Positions 52,427 to 61,473 of a DNA stretch of 64,000 bases are shown here, one piece after another. Origin of the DNA: SM1-50 sp964467345 (GTDB taxonomy: Archaea; Thermoplasmatota; E2; DHVEG-1); the NCBI GenBank assembly GCA_964467345.1, contig CAYXPY010000010.1:4178-68177 (forward strand), in the 5' to 3' direction. The notes beneath the pieces were generated by a model. The model saw only the letters and a program-made list of their open reading frames with translations. It was not told where the DNA came from and ran no database searches. Each line of letters begins with the position of its first letter. Positions within the stretch are counted from its first letter, which is position 1. The position numbers were made by a program, and so were the translations under genes.

Positions 52427-53353
52427 ATGATTAGCTGCAATGGGTTGACAAAATCGTTTGGGTCGATAACCGCGATTCAGGAATTTACCTTGGAAATCCC
52501 GGATGGGTGCATCTTTGGTCTCCTTGGTCCAAATGGCGCGGGGAAAACCACGACCATGCGAATGCTTTCCTGTCTTATCCAGCCTACCACTGGCACCGCT
52601 TCTATTGATTCTTATGAGGTCGGGAACAAATCAGACGCCCAGAAAATCCGAGGGATGATCGGTCTACTCCCAGAAGTCCCTGGGTTATACGAGACGTTAG
52701 GAGCCTATAAGAACCTTGATTATTACGGGCAGTTCTACGGCGTCCCAAAAGCCAAACGGGAGGAATCGATTCATAAGACGCTGACGAATCTAGACTTATG
52801 GGACCGACGGAACGAACCGGTCGGCGGGTTTTCCAAAGGTATGAAACAGAAGATCGCTATCGCCCGTGCGTTGATCCATGATCCGAAATACATCTTTCTT
52901 GATGAACCAACCGCCAGCCTTGACCCCATGGCGGCAAAGATCGTCCGTGAGTACATCCTTGAGATGAAAAAACGGGGGAATACCATCCTTATCAACACCC
53001 ATAATCTTGCCGAAGCAGAACGTATCTGCGACACAGTGGCACTCGTGAAAAACAGAATCGTGAAAGTAGGCAGCCCCCGAGAGCTAGCTCGAGGGTTATT
53101 TGCCCGTACAATCACCATCACCCTACAGAGAATCCCAACAACGTTACTCTCCGATATGACCGCATTGAGTTTTGTGTCCCAGGCACAGGTGAATGGAAAT
53201 CAACTGACCTTGCAGGTGCGAGACCCCGAAGAGGACAACCCAAAGATCATCTCCTGGTTGATCCAGAAAGGACTTCAGGTGCAATTTGTCTCAGAGGAGG
53301 AACATTCCCTTGAGGATGTGTACCTGAAACTCATCGAGGAGGGGAACCGATAA
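52427..53353 (+). CDS. ABC-2 type exporter ATPase
   Basis: The 308-residue ATPase has Walker A GPNGAGKTT, the signature GFSKGMKQKIAIARAL, Walker B IFLDEPTASLD and switch His in NTHN. The C-terminal extension (about 215-308) is typical of drug or antimicrobial exporter ATPases. It overlaps the permease gene by one base. It may be a NosF-like partner of the beta-helix protein upstream; inference. Confidence 0.95.
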   Translation: MISCNGLTKSFGSITAIQEFTLEIPDGCIFGLLGPNGAGKTTTMRMLSCLIQPTTGTASIDSYEVGNKSDAQKIRGMIGLLPEVPGLYETLGAYKNLDYYGQFYGVPKAKREESIHKTLTNLDLWDRRNEPVGGFSKGMKQKIAIARALIHDPKYIFLDEPTASLDPMAAKIVREYILEMKKRGNTILINTHNLAEAERICDTVALVKNRIVKVGSPRELARGLFARTITITLQRIPTTLLSDMTALSFVSQAQVNGNQLTLQVRDPEEDNPKIISWLIQKGLQVQFVSEEEHSLEDVYLKLIEEGNR

Positions 53354-54426
53354 TGCGCTGGAGGAACGCCTGGATCGTGATGCGCAAGGATCTTTCTGAG
53401 TTCAGAAAACAGAAACTTGTGATCGGCTCGATCATCGCCATGCCACTGGTACTTGGAGTCGTCCTGCCCCTGGTGACGTTTGTCCCCATGGTGACCATGA
53501 TACCTCCAGACAGACCCTGGGATGTCGACGGTCTCCTTGAGATTGGTGGTCTTCCTGATGATTTTGACATCCCCTTGACCAATGAAACCCTTCAAGGTAG
53601 TGCTTTTACTTCAACGGTACTACAGCAAAAAAACTTACGAAATGTTCATCTTTCCAATTGCGTCATCATATCGTGTATCCTTGAGAACGCAACGATACTA
53701 GATTCCACGATCAGGAGTAGTTCTCTGAGAGATTCCTATCTTGACAATGTCACCGTGATTGATTCCGAGGGAACCTCGTTGGACGGCAGATTCATCCTTG
53801 CGGTGTCCTCAGAGCTTGCATTTATAAAAACAAAGCCATCTGATATCGACCAGGTTCTACCCATCATGTTTAATATGATTCTAATGATTTTTATCATCGT
53901 ACCTGCGACGCTCCCAACGATAATTGCGACGTATAGCATTGTCGGGGAGAAGAACAACCGTAGTTTAGAACCGCTTTTAGCGACCCCGACGACTGATGGA
54001 GAGCTGCTGGCCGGAAAGATTTTCTCAGCGTTTATCCCTTCGATGGGCTCCACACTTCTTGCATTCAGTCTGGGAGTCATCCTACTTGATATTGTGTTAT
54101 TGCCACAGGTCGGGTATCCATTGCTACCGAACCTGACCTGGTTATTTTCAATCCTGTTTCTTGCTCCGACGACATGCCTGATGAGCGTGCTTGCCTGCGT
54201 CTTGGTTTCCTCAAAGGTCACTGATGTGCGGGCCGCGCAGCAGCTCGGCGGGTTTGTCGTCATGCCCGTCATCGTGCTGATGCTCGGGGTGTTGTCTGGT
54301 TTCATCTTTCTTTCCCCGCTCATGATTCTTGTGTTCACAGGCTTGTATGGGTTGCTGGACCTAGGGTTGTTTTATTTTGTAAGAGCTGTGTTTAACAGAG
54401 AAAAGATTCTAACAAAATGGGCATAG
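53353..54426 (+). CDS. ABC-2 permease with pentapeptide-like repeat in its external loop
   Basis: The 357-residue protein has an N-terminal helix (about 22-48), a large external segment (about 50-170) and five C-terminal helices (about 173-350) with the NNRSLEPLLATPTTDGELLAGK cytosolic stretch of NatB-like exporters. Residues 80-135 carry an aliphatic or aromatic residue at every fifth position (L80, F85, L90, L95, L100, I105, L110, I115, I120, L125, L130, V135), which is a pentapeptide-repeat beta-helix. Such a module is not normal for ABC-2 permeases. It may bind the exported substrate or a surface partner. Confidence 0.88.
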   Translation: MRWRNAWIVMRKDLSEFRKQKLVIGSIIAMPLVLGVVLPLVTFVPMVTMIPPDRPWDVDGLLEIGGLPDDFDIPLTNETLQGSAFTSTVLQQKNLRNVHLSNCVIISCILENATILDSTIRSSSLRDSYLDNVTVIDSEGTSLDGRFILAVSSELAFIKTKPSDIDQVLPIMFNMILMIFIIVPATLPTIIATYSIVGEKNNRSLEPLLATPTTDGELLAGKIFSAFIPSMGSTLLAFSLGVILLDIVLLPQVGYPLLPNLTWLFSILFLAPTTCLMSVLACVLVSSKVTDVRAAQQLGGFVVMPVIVLMLGVLSGFIFLSPLMILVFTGLYGLLDLGLFYFVRAVFNREKILTKWA

Positions 54427-54447
54427 TATTCGATCGTCTATCACACG

Positions 54448-55569
54448 TCATGAGTAACCGAATTCTTTGACAGCAAAACCCCATTTCTTGTCTATTTTTT
54501 GTTTGAGTGCATCATCTATTTCATAACAATCTGTTCTGAGATTTTTCTGAGAGGTGAGATAGTCCGCAAAGGTTGATTTTGCTTCCGGGAATTCCGGTAA
54601 CTGCAAACGGTCATAGATTTTTTGTATCTCTAACAGTGGCTGATTGATAAACTCTTCATAGCGGACCTGGACGAGATTTCCTTGCGGGATAGCATCCCGT
54701 TCCCGGAGGTATTTCCGGGTCATACATGCGTACAAGTCCATCATGTATGATTCGACATCCTCCAGTCTTGGAGGGGTCTGGATACAGAACCGAGGGATCG
54801 TCAGTCTCATGAACTTCATCATGGAATGATACAATGTATAGGGGTCCCGATACAGGAAAATGAATTTCGCATCTGGGAACAAGTCAAGGAGAATCTTTAT
54901 CTTACCGGTGTTATCCTGGTTTTTCAGCACCAGTTGTTTTCCCTTCTGATGCAACGTGATCTTCTTTAGTATATAGAGATAGAATAATTTCCAGTCCTCA
55001 ATGGTTTTCTGCGGAAGATTTTCCATGCAGACATAGCTGTTGTACAACTCCATGTTCTGCGGGAAGCACCAGCCGTGGTAATAGGAATAGGGGGAGAACG
55101 CTCCGATCGCGTACTGGTCCTCCTGAGGGAACTCTGCGTTCATCATCACCTCATCCATTGGACGTTTCTTCGGGATGCTTTTTGAGACAAGGGGTTTGAA
55201 GAGTCGTTCGTTGCCAAGGAAAACAGCGGGGAGGTAGGCTTGGAAGGTAGTAAAATACCCAAGGTTGGTGTCATGAGACAGAACGTTATGGAGATAGGTT
55301 GTACCGCTGCGCCAGTGGCCGATGATGAAGAGAGGTGGTTTTGTTATCTGAATTTTTTTTATATGCTTGTCAAACTGCAATCGTTCTTTTATGTAGAAGG
55401 GGGACATGACAGAGCTAAAAGCAAGTGAGTAGACCATACGGGGAAGGTACCGGGCATTGATTTTGAAGTGATTTTCAGCAAGGAGGTAGAGGAAATTTGG
55501 GAAGGTGTACCCAGGGAGTGGTGTGTTTCTGACGCAGAGCGCCAGGTCCTTGAGGTTGTCGAAATCCAT
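54448..55569 (-). CDS. PAPS-type sulfotransferase 1
   Basis: The 373-residue protein has the 5-prime phosphosulfate-binding loop GHWRSGTTYL (84-93) and the 3-prime site region KFIFLYRDPYTLYHSMMKF (about 237-255). It transfers sulfate from PAPS to a hydroxyl of a lipid, sugar or protein. It is about 375 residues long, as is the sulfotransferase at 58940, and the loops have the same residue numbers, so they are paralogues. No ATP sulfurylase or APS kinase gene is in the window. Confidence 0.88.
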   Translation of the reverse strand: MDFDNLKDLALCVRNTPLPGYTFPNFLYLLAENHFKINARYLPRMVYSLAFSSVMSPFYIKERLQFDKHIKKIQITKPPLFIIGHWRSGTTYLHNVLSHDTNLGYFTTFQAYLPAVFLGNERLFKPLVSKSIPKKRPMDEVMMNAEFPQEDQYAIGAFSPYSYYHGWCFPQNMELYNSYVCMENLPQKTIEDWKLFYLYILKKITLHQKGKQLVLKNQDNTGKIKILLDLFPDAKFIFLYRDPYTLYHSMMKFMRLTIPRFCIQTPPRLEDVESYMMDLYACMTRKYLRERDAIPQGNLVQVRYEEFINQPLLEIQKIYDRLQLPEFPEAKSTFADYLTSQKNLRTDCYEIDDALKQKIDKKWGFAVKEFGYS

Positions 55570-55794
55570 GAGACCGGGATATTTCCCGGTTGTGTATTTA
55601 ATGGTTTGGACCCCGCCGCGAGCGGTCGTTTAGACAAATCATTCTAAAAGATAAGGAGAGCGACAGAGGATTCGTCAAATACTTTTTCTTTGAGAAATGG
55701 ATGTCGATGTTTTTTGTTTTTTCCCTAATATGTATAAATTTGGGAAAAAACTATTTATAGAGTATATTTATTAATTATTAAAGGGAGATACTTC

Positions 55795-57567
55795 ATGGAT
55801 ACCGGAAGAAAACAGAGGATATTGATAAAGAAGCAGTTTACGAACTATCGGTTTATGGTTTTTTTCATTGTCTTTTTATTCGTATCGGCTTGCATTTTGC
55901 CTGTATTCCAAGCAGAAGAGATCGGTCAGTCAACGGCTAATACACTGAGGATTACGGAGGGTCAAATCCTGTATTCACCGATGTGGACGACCACAACGTA
56001 TCTACGGTATGCTGACGGGTCATTGAACAAATCATGGTCAAGTAGTTATTTCCCTGGTGCGACGGTCTGGTGGCCAGGTGACGGGTCGGTTCTTCGGACC
56101 ATCCGGGTCGGTGCTGGTTCAGGGACTGGTGGAGCGGGTGGTGGTGTGCAGAAGGTCCAATGGGATGGGACAATCGCCTGGGATTTCCGATACAACACGG
56201 ATGGAAAGTTATCCCATCATGACATTAAATCCTTACCCAATGGGAATGTTTTGTTGATCGCATGGGAGACGAAAACACGGGCGGAGGCGATCGCTGAGGG
56301 CAGGAACCCAAACTATGTTTCTAATTGGGGGTTTATGCCGGACCATATCATTGAAGTCCAACCAACAGGACCGACCAGCGGGGAGATCGTCTGGGAGTGG
56401 CATGTCTGGGATCATCTGATTCAAGATTATGATTCATCCAAACCTAACTATGGTGTGGTCGAGGACCATCCTGAACTGGTCGATCTGAATTATGTGACGT
56501 CTACTCAACCGGACTGGATGCATACGAATTCCGTTGATTATCATGAGCAGTTCGATCAGGTCATGATCAGTGTTCACAATTTCAACGAGATCTGGGTCAT
56601 TGACCATAGTACGACGACGGAGGAAGCCGCAGGGCATACGGGTGGGAACAGCGGCAAAGGCGGCGACCTGCTCTACCGATGGGGCAACCCCGCGGCGTAC
56701 CGACGAGGCACAACGAACGATAAAAAATTCTACCTGCAGCATGACGCGTCTTGGGTGAAACCCGGATGCCCCGGTGAGGGTAACATCCTGGTGTTTAACA
56801 ACGGGGCGACACGCCCCGGGAGTCATTATTCAACAATCGATGAGTTCACGCCACCGGTCAACGAGGACGGCGAGTATTATCTTGAAGCAGGAGGCTCCTA
56901 TGGGCCAAGCACCCAGACATGGGTGTACACGGCCAATCCACCAACGAGTTTTTATGCAAGTCATATGTCTGGTGCCTGGCGACTGTCCAACGGAAACACG
57001 CTGATCACGAATGGGGAATCCGGGAAGATCTTCGAAGTGACCCCCGAGGGAGAAACGGTATGGACCTATTACACTAATGGTGAACTGTTCAAAGCCGTCT
57101 ACGTTCCGTATGAAGAAGAAGTACCTCCGGAACCAAATACCCCGAATCTAGAATGCTCAGGAAGTCTAACCTGGACTGACATCAAACCAGGGGCGACGGT
57201 CGCTGGTAGTTTTGTCGTGCGGAACATCGGTGATGCCGGTTCGTTACTGAATTGGACGGTGAACACCTCCTCGATTACCTGGGGAAACTGGTCCTTTAAC
57301 CCCTCATATGGTACTCACCTTACCCCGGAGGACGGCCAGAAAACCGTGCTGGTCACCGTGATTGCACCTGAGGAGGCTGAAACCACGTTTGAAGGGTTTT
57401 TACGAGTGGAGAATATAAACGATCCCAGTGATTACGGCACGATACTGGTTTCCTTAACGACACCAGTGCAGTTCATCCCTGTCTGGTGGAGCCTGCTGCA
57501 TCAGTTTCTTGTTCAATTCTTAGAAAACCATCCTGCCATCCGTACATTACTTTCCCATATCAGCTGA
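55795..57567 (+). CDS. Secreted arylsulfotransferase-like beta-propeller protein
   Basis: The 590-residue protein has an N-terminal membrane/signal segment (about 20-40), a six-bladed propeller of the Arylsulfotran type (SHHDIKSLPNGNVLLIAWE, EIVWEWHVWDHLIQDYD, DWMHTNSVDYHEQFDQVMIS, HTGGNSGKGGDLLYRWGNP, SHMSGAWRLSNGNTLITN) and a C-terminal Ig-like domain (about 445-560) followed by a hydrophobic end. Related PAPS-independent enzymes move sulfate between phenols. It heads a sulfotransferase cluster. Catalysis is inferred. Confidence 0.85.
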   Translation: MDTGRKQRILIKKQFTNYRFMVFFIVFLFVSACILPVFQAEEIGQSTANTLRITEGQILYSPMWTTTTYLRYADGSLNKSWSSSYFPGATVWWPGDGSVLRTIRVGAGSGTGGAGGGVQKVQWDGTIAWDFRYNTDGKLSHHDIKSLPNGNVLLIAWETKTRAEAIAEGRNPNYVSNWGFMPDHIIEVQPTGPTSGEIVWEWHVWDHLIQDYDSSKPNYGVVEDHPELVDLNYVTSTQPDWMHTNSVDYHEQFDQVMISVHNFNEIWVIDHSTTTEEAAGHTGGNSGKGGDLLYRWGNPAAYRRGTTNDKKFYLQHDASWVKPGCPGEGNILVFNNGATRPGSHYSTIDEFTPPVNEDGEYYLEAGGSYGPSTQTWVYTANPPTSFYASHMSGAWRLSNGNTLITNGESGKIFEVTPEGETVWTYYTNGELFKAVYVPYEEEVPPEPNTPNLECSGSLTWTDIKPGATVAGSFVVRNIGDAGSLLNWTVNTSSITWGNWSFNPSYGTHLTPEDGQKTVLVTVIAPEEAETTFEGFLRVENINDPSDYGTILVSLTTPVQFIPVWWSLLHQFLVQFLENHPAIRTLLSHIS

Positions 57568-57759
57568 GTAAGAGTTGTTCGCCTCAGATGCAGGGTGACT
57601 GGTGTTCTCATGTTTTTTTTCCATTCACGTTTGATTTGGAATGAAATTGGGAAGAATCTTTATTAAGAATGTGAAAATATTTGGTTCGCACCATAACAAA
57701 GGTAGTATGGAGGTAGAAACATTTCCCCTTCACAGGTCAAGGAATCTGCAGATGACGGC

Positions 57760-58938
57760 GTGTCGCCCTCAGTTGATACCAGACCGCTATCGTCTTTGGG
57801 CATCGAAATCCAGCTCGTGCGAGATACGACAGATCTCAGAAAGTTTTATCAATTCCCGTTTCAACTCTATGAAGGTAATCCCTACTGGGTCGCCCCGTTC
57901 TGGTATGATATGAAAAGTTTTTTTCATACGAACAACCCGTTCTGGTCTCATGCAGAGGCCCAGTTGTTCCTAGCAACAAAAGACAACAAGACCGTGGGTC
58001 GGATTGCGGCGATCATCGATCGATCGTACTGCACGCTTGTCGGTGAGGATGTCGGATTCTTTGGTTTCTTTGAATGCGTCAATGATTTTGAATGCTCAAA
58101 GGCGTTACTGACTGCTGCTGAGAACTGGCTTATCGCCAAGCATATGAACGTGATGCGCGGACCAATCGACGGACGTGTCGATGTCGGCTGTGGGTTCCTC
58201 GTCATGGGCTATGACCAACGCTGCAGTCTTCTCTCAAGTTATTCACCTGCGTATTACGTCACCTTTGCTGAGCAGTACGGGTTGGAAAAAATCCGAGATC
58301 TTTTCCTGTATCATGTAGATTTGTCCAAACCACTTCCAAAACGACTAGAAGAAAAGGCAAACGAATGCCTCGCATCGGGAATACAGGTCCGTCCCTTCAA
58401 CCGACTCCGAACCGGCCAAGAACTGCGCTGGTGGGTCAGTCTTTTCCTAGAGACCTTTGCTGATCACTGGGGGTATGTCCCGGTCTCTGCTGATGAGGTG
58501 AAAACCCGTTTTGGGATTAAGCAGCTACGCTGGTTTGTAGATACACGATTATTTCTGGTCGCAGAATGGGATGGTGCGCCTGTTGCTTACCTTTGGTCTA
58601 CACCAGACTACAATGAAGTGTTCCAGAAGATGAACGGCAGGCTTGGTCCGGTGCAACTGCTCCAGTTCCTTTCTTCGAGACAGACGATTAAAACGGGGAA
58701 GCTTCATCTCATCGGCATCAAGAAACAACATCGGCAGAAGAACATTGGTTCATTGTTGAACTACCAGGTGCTACTGGAGATGAAGAACCGGGGGTACACC
58801 GGTGCAGAGATCGGGTGGATCGATGAGCAGAACACGAGTGCGCATAGCACGATAGCGCTGACCGACGCACAAGTGATTAAGAAACATCGTGTGTTTGAGA
58901 AACTACTTCCAAAAGTCGAAGAGAGCAGAGGCATCTGA
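57760..58938 (+). CDS. GNAT-like acyltransferase family protein
   Basis: The 392-residue protein has two halves that resemble GNAT folds: NPYWVAPFWYDMKSFFH (about 40-56), ATKDNKTVGRIAAIIDRSY (about 72-90), GPIDGRVDVGCGFLVMG and a C-terminal IGIKKQHRQKNIGSLLNYQVLLEMKNRGYTGAEIGW (about 325-360). Such paired proteins act on lipids or amino acids. The start is uncertain: the GTG at 57760 has no SD, while GGAGGT at 57709-57714 precedes an in-frame ATT at 57721 by 6 nt. It ends 1 bp before the second sulfotransferase. Confidence 0.75.
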   Translation: MSPSVDTRPLSSLGIEIQLVRDTTDLRKFYQFPFQLYEGNPYWVAPFWYDMKSFFHTNNPFWSHAEAQLFLATKDNKTVGRIAAIIDRSYCTLVGEDVGFFGFFECVNDFECSKALLTAAENWLIAKHMNVMRGPIDGRVDVGCGFLVMGYDQRCSLLSSYSPAYYVTFAEQYGLEKIRDLFLYHVDLSKPLPKRLEEKANECLASGIQVRPFNRLRTGQELRWWVSLFLETFADHWGYVPVSADEVKTRFGIKQLRWFVDTRLFLVAEWDGAPVAYLWSTPDYNEVFQKMNGRLGPVQLLQFLSSRQTIKTGKLHLIGIKKQHRQKNIGSLLNYQVLLEMKNRGYTGAEIGWIDEQNTSAHSTIALTDAQVIKKHRVFEKLLPKVEESRGI

Positions 58939-58939
58939 G

Positions 58940-60067
58940 ATGAAAGACAAGGCCATCAGCAAGAAAAAAACAACGCGAAGCATTCAACATCCCTTGTTTG
59001 GGATTTCCACGAGACAGTGGATCGCTCTGGTGAAACAGAACAAAGGCATCGACCTACGCTACCTAGACAGGGCGTTGTTTGTGACTGCGGTGTCGCTGTT
59101 CACGGCCCCAGCACGAATCCTTTTTCATATCAAATATGATGCAAAGATAACACAGCAGGGTACTGCTCAGCCACCGGTGTTCATCATCGGTCATTGGAGG
59201 AGCGGGACAACATACCTGCATGAGCTACTCAGCAACGACCCTTCGTTCTGCTACACGACGCTCTGGGACACCCTCTTACCTGAGAGTGGACTTGTCCTTC
59301 GACTGACCAAACGGTTCCTCGCATGGTTCCTCCCCCCAGAACGACCCATGGACGCCATCAAGGTGGACATGGACGGACCATATGAGGACGAGGCAGCTCT
59401 GGCGGTGCTGTCACCCTGGTCGTTTTTCCATTGTCTGCATTTTCCACGCAACGCAGAGGAGCAGTACTGTAAAGCCATTCATTTCCAAGGTCTGTCAGCA
59501 GAGGAACAAAAACGCTGGAAGGACACCTACAAATGGTTCGTTCAACTGGTGATGTTTTCACACCAAGGAAAACGATTCCTCTCTAAGAACCCTCCGAACA
59601 CCGCCCGACTGTCGACATTATTGGAAATCTTCCCAGATGCCTGTTTCATTCACATCTACCGCAACCCATACATGGTGTATCTGTCGACGAAAAAAATGAG
59701 GATGCGGGTTCTTGACAAACTTGCGTTACAGCAGGGCTCTGCAGAGGATATCGAAACACAGGTGACCCAAAACTACATTAGGCTTATGAACAGTTTCTTT
59801 GAACAGCAAGACCGTATCCCAAAAGACCGATTTGTAGAAATCAAATATGAGGACTTGATCAAAGACCCGATCGGGCAGGTCAAGCATATCTATGAGACGT
59901 TACAGCTCCCTGGGCTTGAGAACGCTTTGCCAGGGATGCAGACCTATCTTACGAATCAAGCAGAGTATAAGACAAACGTGTATACAATCGATGATACGGT
60001 CATTGATCATGTGCAGAAAAACTGGAAGTTTACTCTTGACCGCTGGGGGTATGGCCCGCCGAAGTGA
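58940..60067 (+). CDS. PAPS-type sulfotransferase 2
   Basis: The ATG at 58940 follows the upstream stop by 1 bp; 375 residues. The PAPS loop is GHWRSGTTYL (84-93) and the 3-prime region is CFIHIYRNPYMVYLSTKKMR. It is 35-40 percent like the protein at 54448 by rough eye. The hydrophobic N-terminal part (LFVTAVSLFTAPARI, about 47-61) may dip into the membrane. Co-transcribed with the GNAT-like gene, it may sulfate the same product. Confidence 0.88.
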   Translation: MKDKAISKKKTTRSIQHPLFGISTRQWIALVKQNKGIDLRYLDRALFVTAVSLFTAPARILFHIKYDAKITQQGTAQPPVFIIGHWRSGTTYLHELLSNDPSFCYTTLWDTLLPESGLVLRLTKRFLAWFLPPERPMDAIKVDMDGPYEDEAALAVLSPWSFFHCLHFPRNAEEQYCKAIHFQGLSAEEQKRWKDTYKWFVQLVMFSHQGKRFLSKNPPNTARLSTLLEIFPDACFIHIYRNPYMVYLSTKKMRMRVLDKLALQQGSAEDIETQVTQNYIRLMNSFFEQQDRIPKDRFVEIKYEDLIKDPIGQVKHIYETLQLPGLENALPGMQTYLTNQAEYKTNVYTIDDTVIDHVQKNWKFTLDRWGYGPPK

Positions 60068-60072
60068 CCTGT

Positions 60073-61407
60073 ATGGCTGAAAGACATAAGACTAATAAAG
60101 ATAGTGATGACAGTAAACGAAAAATCAGAATCATCCGGGTCGCGGTGCTTGCTGAGGAGCCATTAGGCTGGGGTTCCGGGAAGCATTTCTTCCCAGTCAT
60201 TTTACATAACTATTCTTGGGCAAGCCCCACGACGACATTTACCATACAGACCAGCTATGTGTTTGACAGAGACATTCTCAAAGGAAAGTTGAACACCCGG
60301 GAGTTCGACGTCCTGCTGGTTCCTGGTGGTGGCGTGGGAGATGGACAGGCGGTGATGAAAGGATTCCGCTTCTCACAAAAAGCCAGGCGATGGAGAAAGA
60401 ACATCTCGTCATTTATCAAGGATGGCGGAGGGTATGTGGGGATTTGCGGGGGGACTGCGTTGATTACCACGCTTCAGACCGCTATGAAGAAACCTCGGAC
60501 GTTCTTTGAGCGGCAGTATCATCAGAGTTCCCTGGGGATCACCACGGTCGCGTCGTTTTATCGGTCGTTTGCGTTTCCGCTGTTCTATCCGTTTCAGAGA
60601 AACCATCCTGAGGACATCGGTGCATCCGCCTATGTGTTTTCGTTCGCACCAGGGATTACCACAGACGGGGTTCGGGTTCATTCCGGAGGCGTCCCGATTG
60701 ATGTTTCTCTTTGTTCACATCATCCTATCTTTTCAGGTTGTGACCGGCAGACGGTGCGGCTGCGGTGGTGGGGTGGACCTGCGTTGGTGGTACCTGAGAA
60801 ACCAGACCGCGAGGTTCAAATCCTTGCACGGTACCCCGAGCAGGAGTTGTCCGAGAACAAGGCAGTGCGAATCCACGCCTGGCAGTATGTCGGTGGTCTG
60901 CATGGTCTTTTTACTGGTTTAATGAAGTCAGCACGATTCATTAAAAAAGAAAAGGAGTCTCTGAAAAATCTCTTTTTGTACAGCTATTATATGGCGGGGG
61001 ACTGGCGACCTACCGATCGTCTTATTGAGCTAGACTATTCAAACAAACCCTGCATCACCACAGAGGTATATCCCAATGAACAGAAGGCACGCATCGTGTT
61101 ATGTACCGGGCATCCTGAGTACCTCGTCTGGTGGGGTGGGCATATCACGGAGAGAAAAGAGGGAGTGTTTCATTGCCTCGGGGAGGGACTGTATCAATGG
61201 CATGAGATACAACCGCTCAGTACAGATGCCAACGCTGAGTTAACACATAGCTGGTGGATGGTGCGTCGATTTGTCGCCTGGGCAGCAAAGGTCCCTGATG
61301 ATGCGCTCCCACCAATCCAAAATGAGACACTTGAGAAGAACGCAGCGGGTCTGTTGGAGAATGTATTTTGGGATGGGAGTCTGCATAATCAAATGTTGAA
61401 TATTTAA
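60073..61407 (+). CDS. BPL_N/class I glutamine amidotransferase-like protein
   Basis: The 444-residue protein (ATG at 60073; a GTG at 60064 overlapping the previous stop is possible) has the amidotransferase fold: DVLLVPGGGVGDG (about 79-91), then GGGYVGICGGTAL with nucleophile Cys125, and a later LCTGHPEYLVWWGGH for the catalytic His/Glu. This is the biotin-protein-ligase N-terminal (BPL_N) type. No biotin ligase domain follows. It may modify amide groups of a substrate shared with the sulfotransferases. Confidence 0.8.
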   Translation: MAERHKTNKDSDDSKRKIRIIRVAVLAEEPLGWGSGKHFFPVILHNYSWASPTTTFTIQTSYVFDRDILKGKLNTREFDVLLVPGGGVGDGQAVMKGFRFSQKARRWRKNISSFIKDGGGYVGICGGTALITTLQTAMKKPRTFFERQYHQSSLGITTVASFYRSFAFPLFYPFQRNHPEDIGASAYVFSFAPGITTDGVRVHSGGVPIDVSLCSHHPIFSGCDRQTVRLRWWGGPALVVPEKPDREVQILARYPEQELSENKAVRIHAWQYVGGLHGLFTGLMKSARFIKKEKESLKNLFLYSYYMAGDWRPTDRLIELDYSNKPCITTEVYPNEQKARIVLCTGHPEYLVWWGGHITERKEGVFHCLGEGLYQWHEIQPLSTDANAELTHSWWMVRRFVAWAAKVPDDALPPIQNETLEKNAAGLLENVFWDGSLHNQMLNI

Positions 61408-61473
61408 AGGACGCTCTGATAAGGAAAAATCAAGGAAAAGAAAGAACAAGGCTTGTTTTTTGTATGGTTTTTT

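Noticed and set aside
60811..60824. GAGGTTCAAATCC resembles a tRNA T-arm
   Set aside because: It is inside the BPL_N-like gene in frame, with no acceptor stem or anticodon arm around it.
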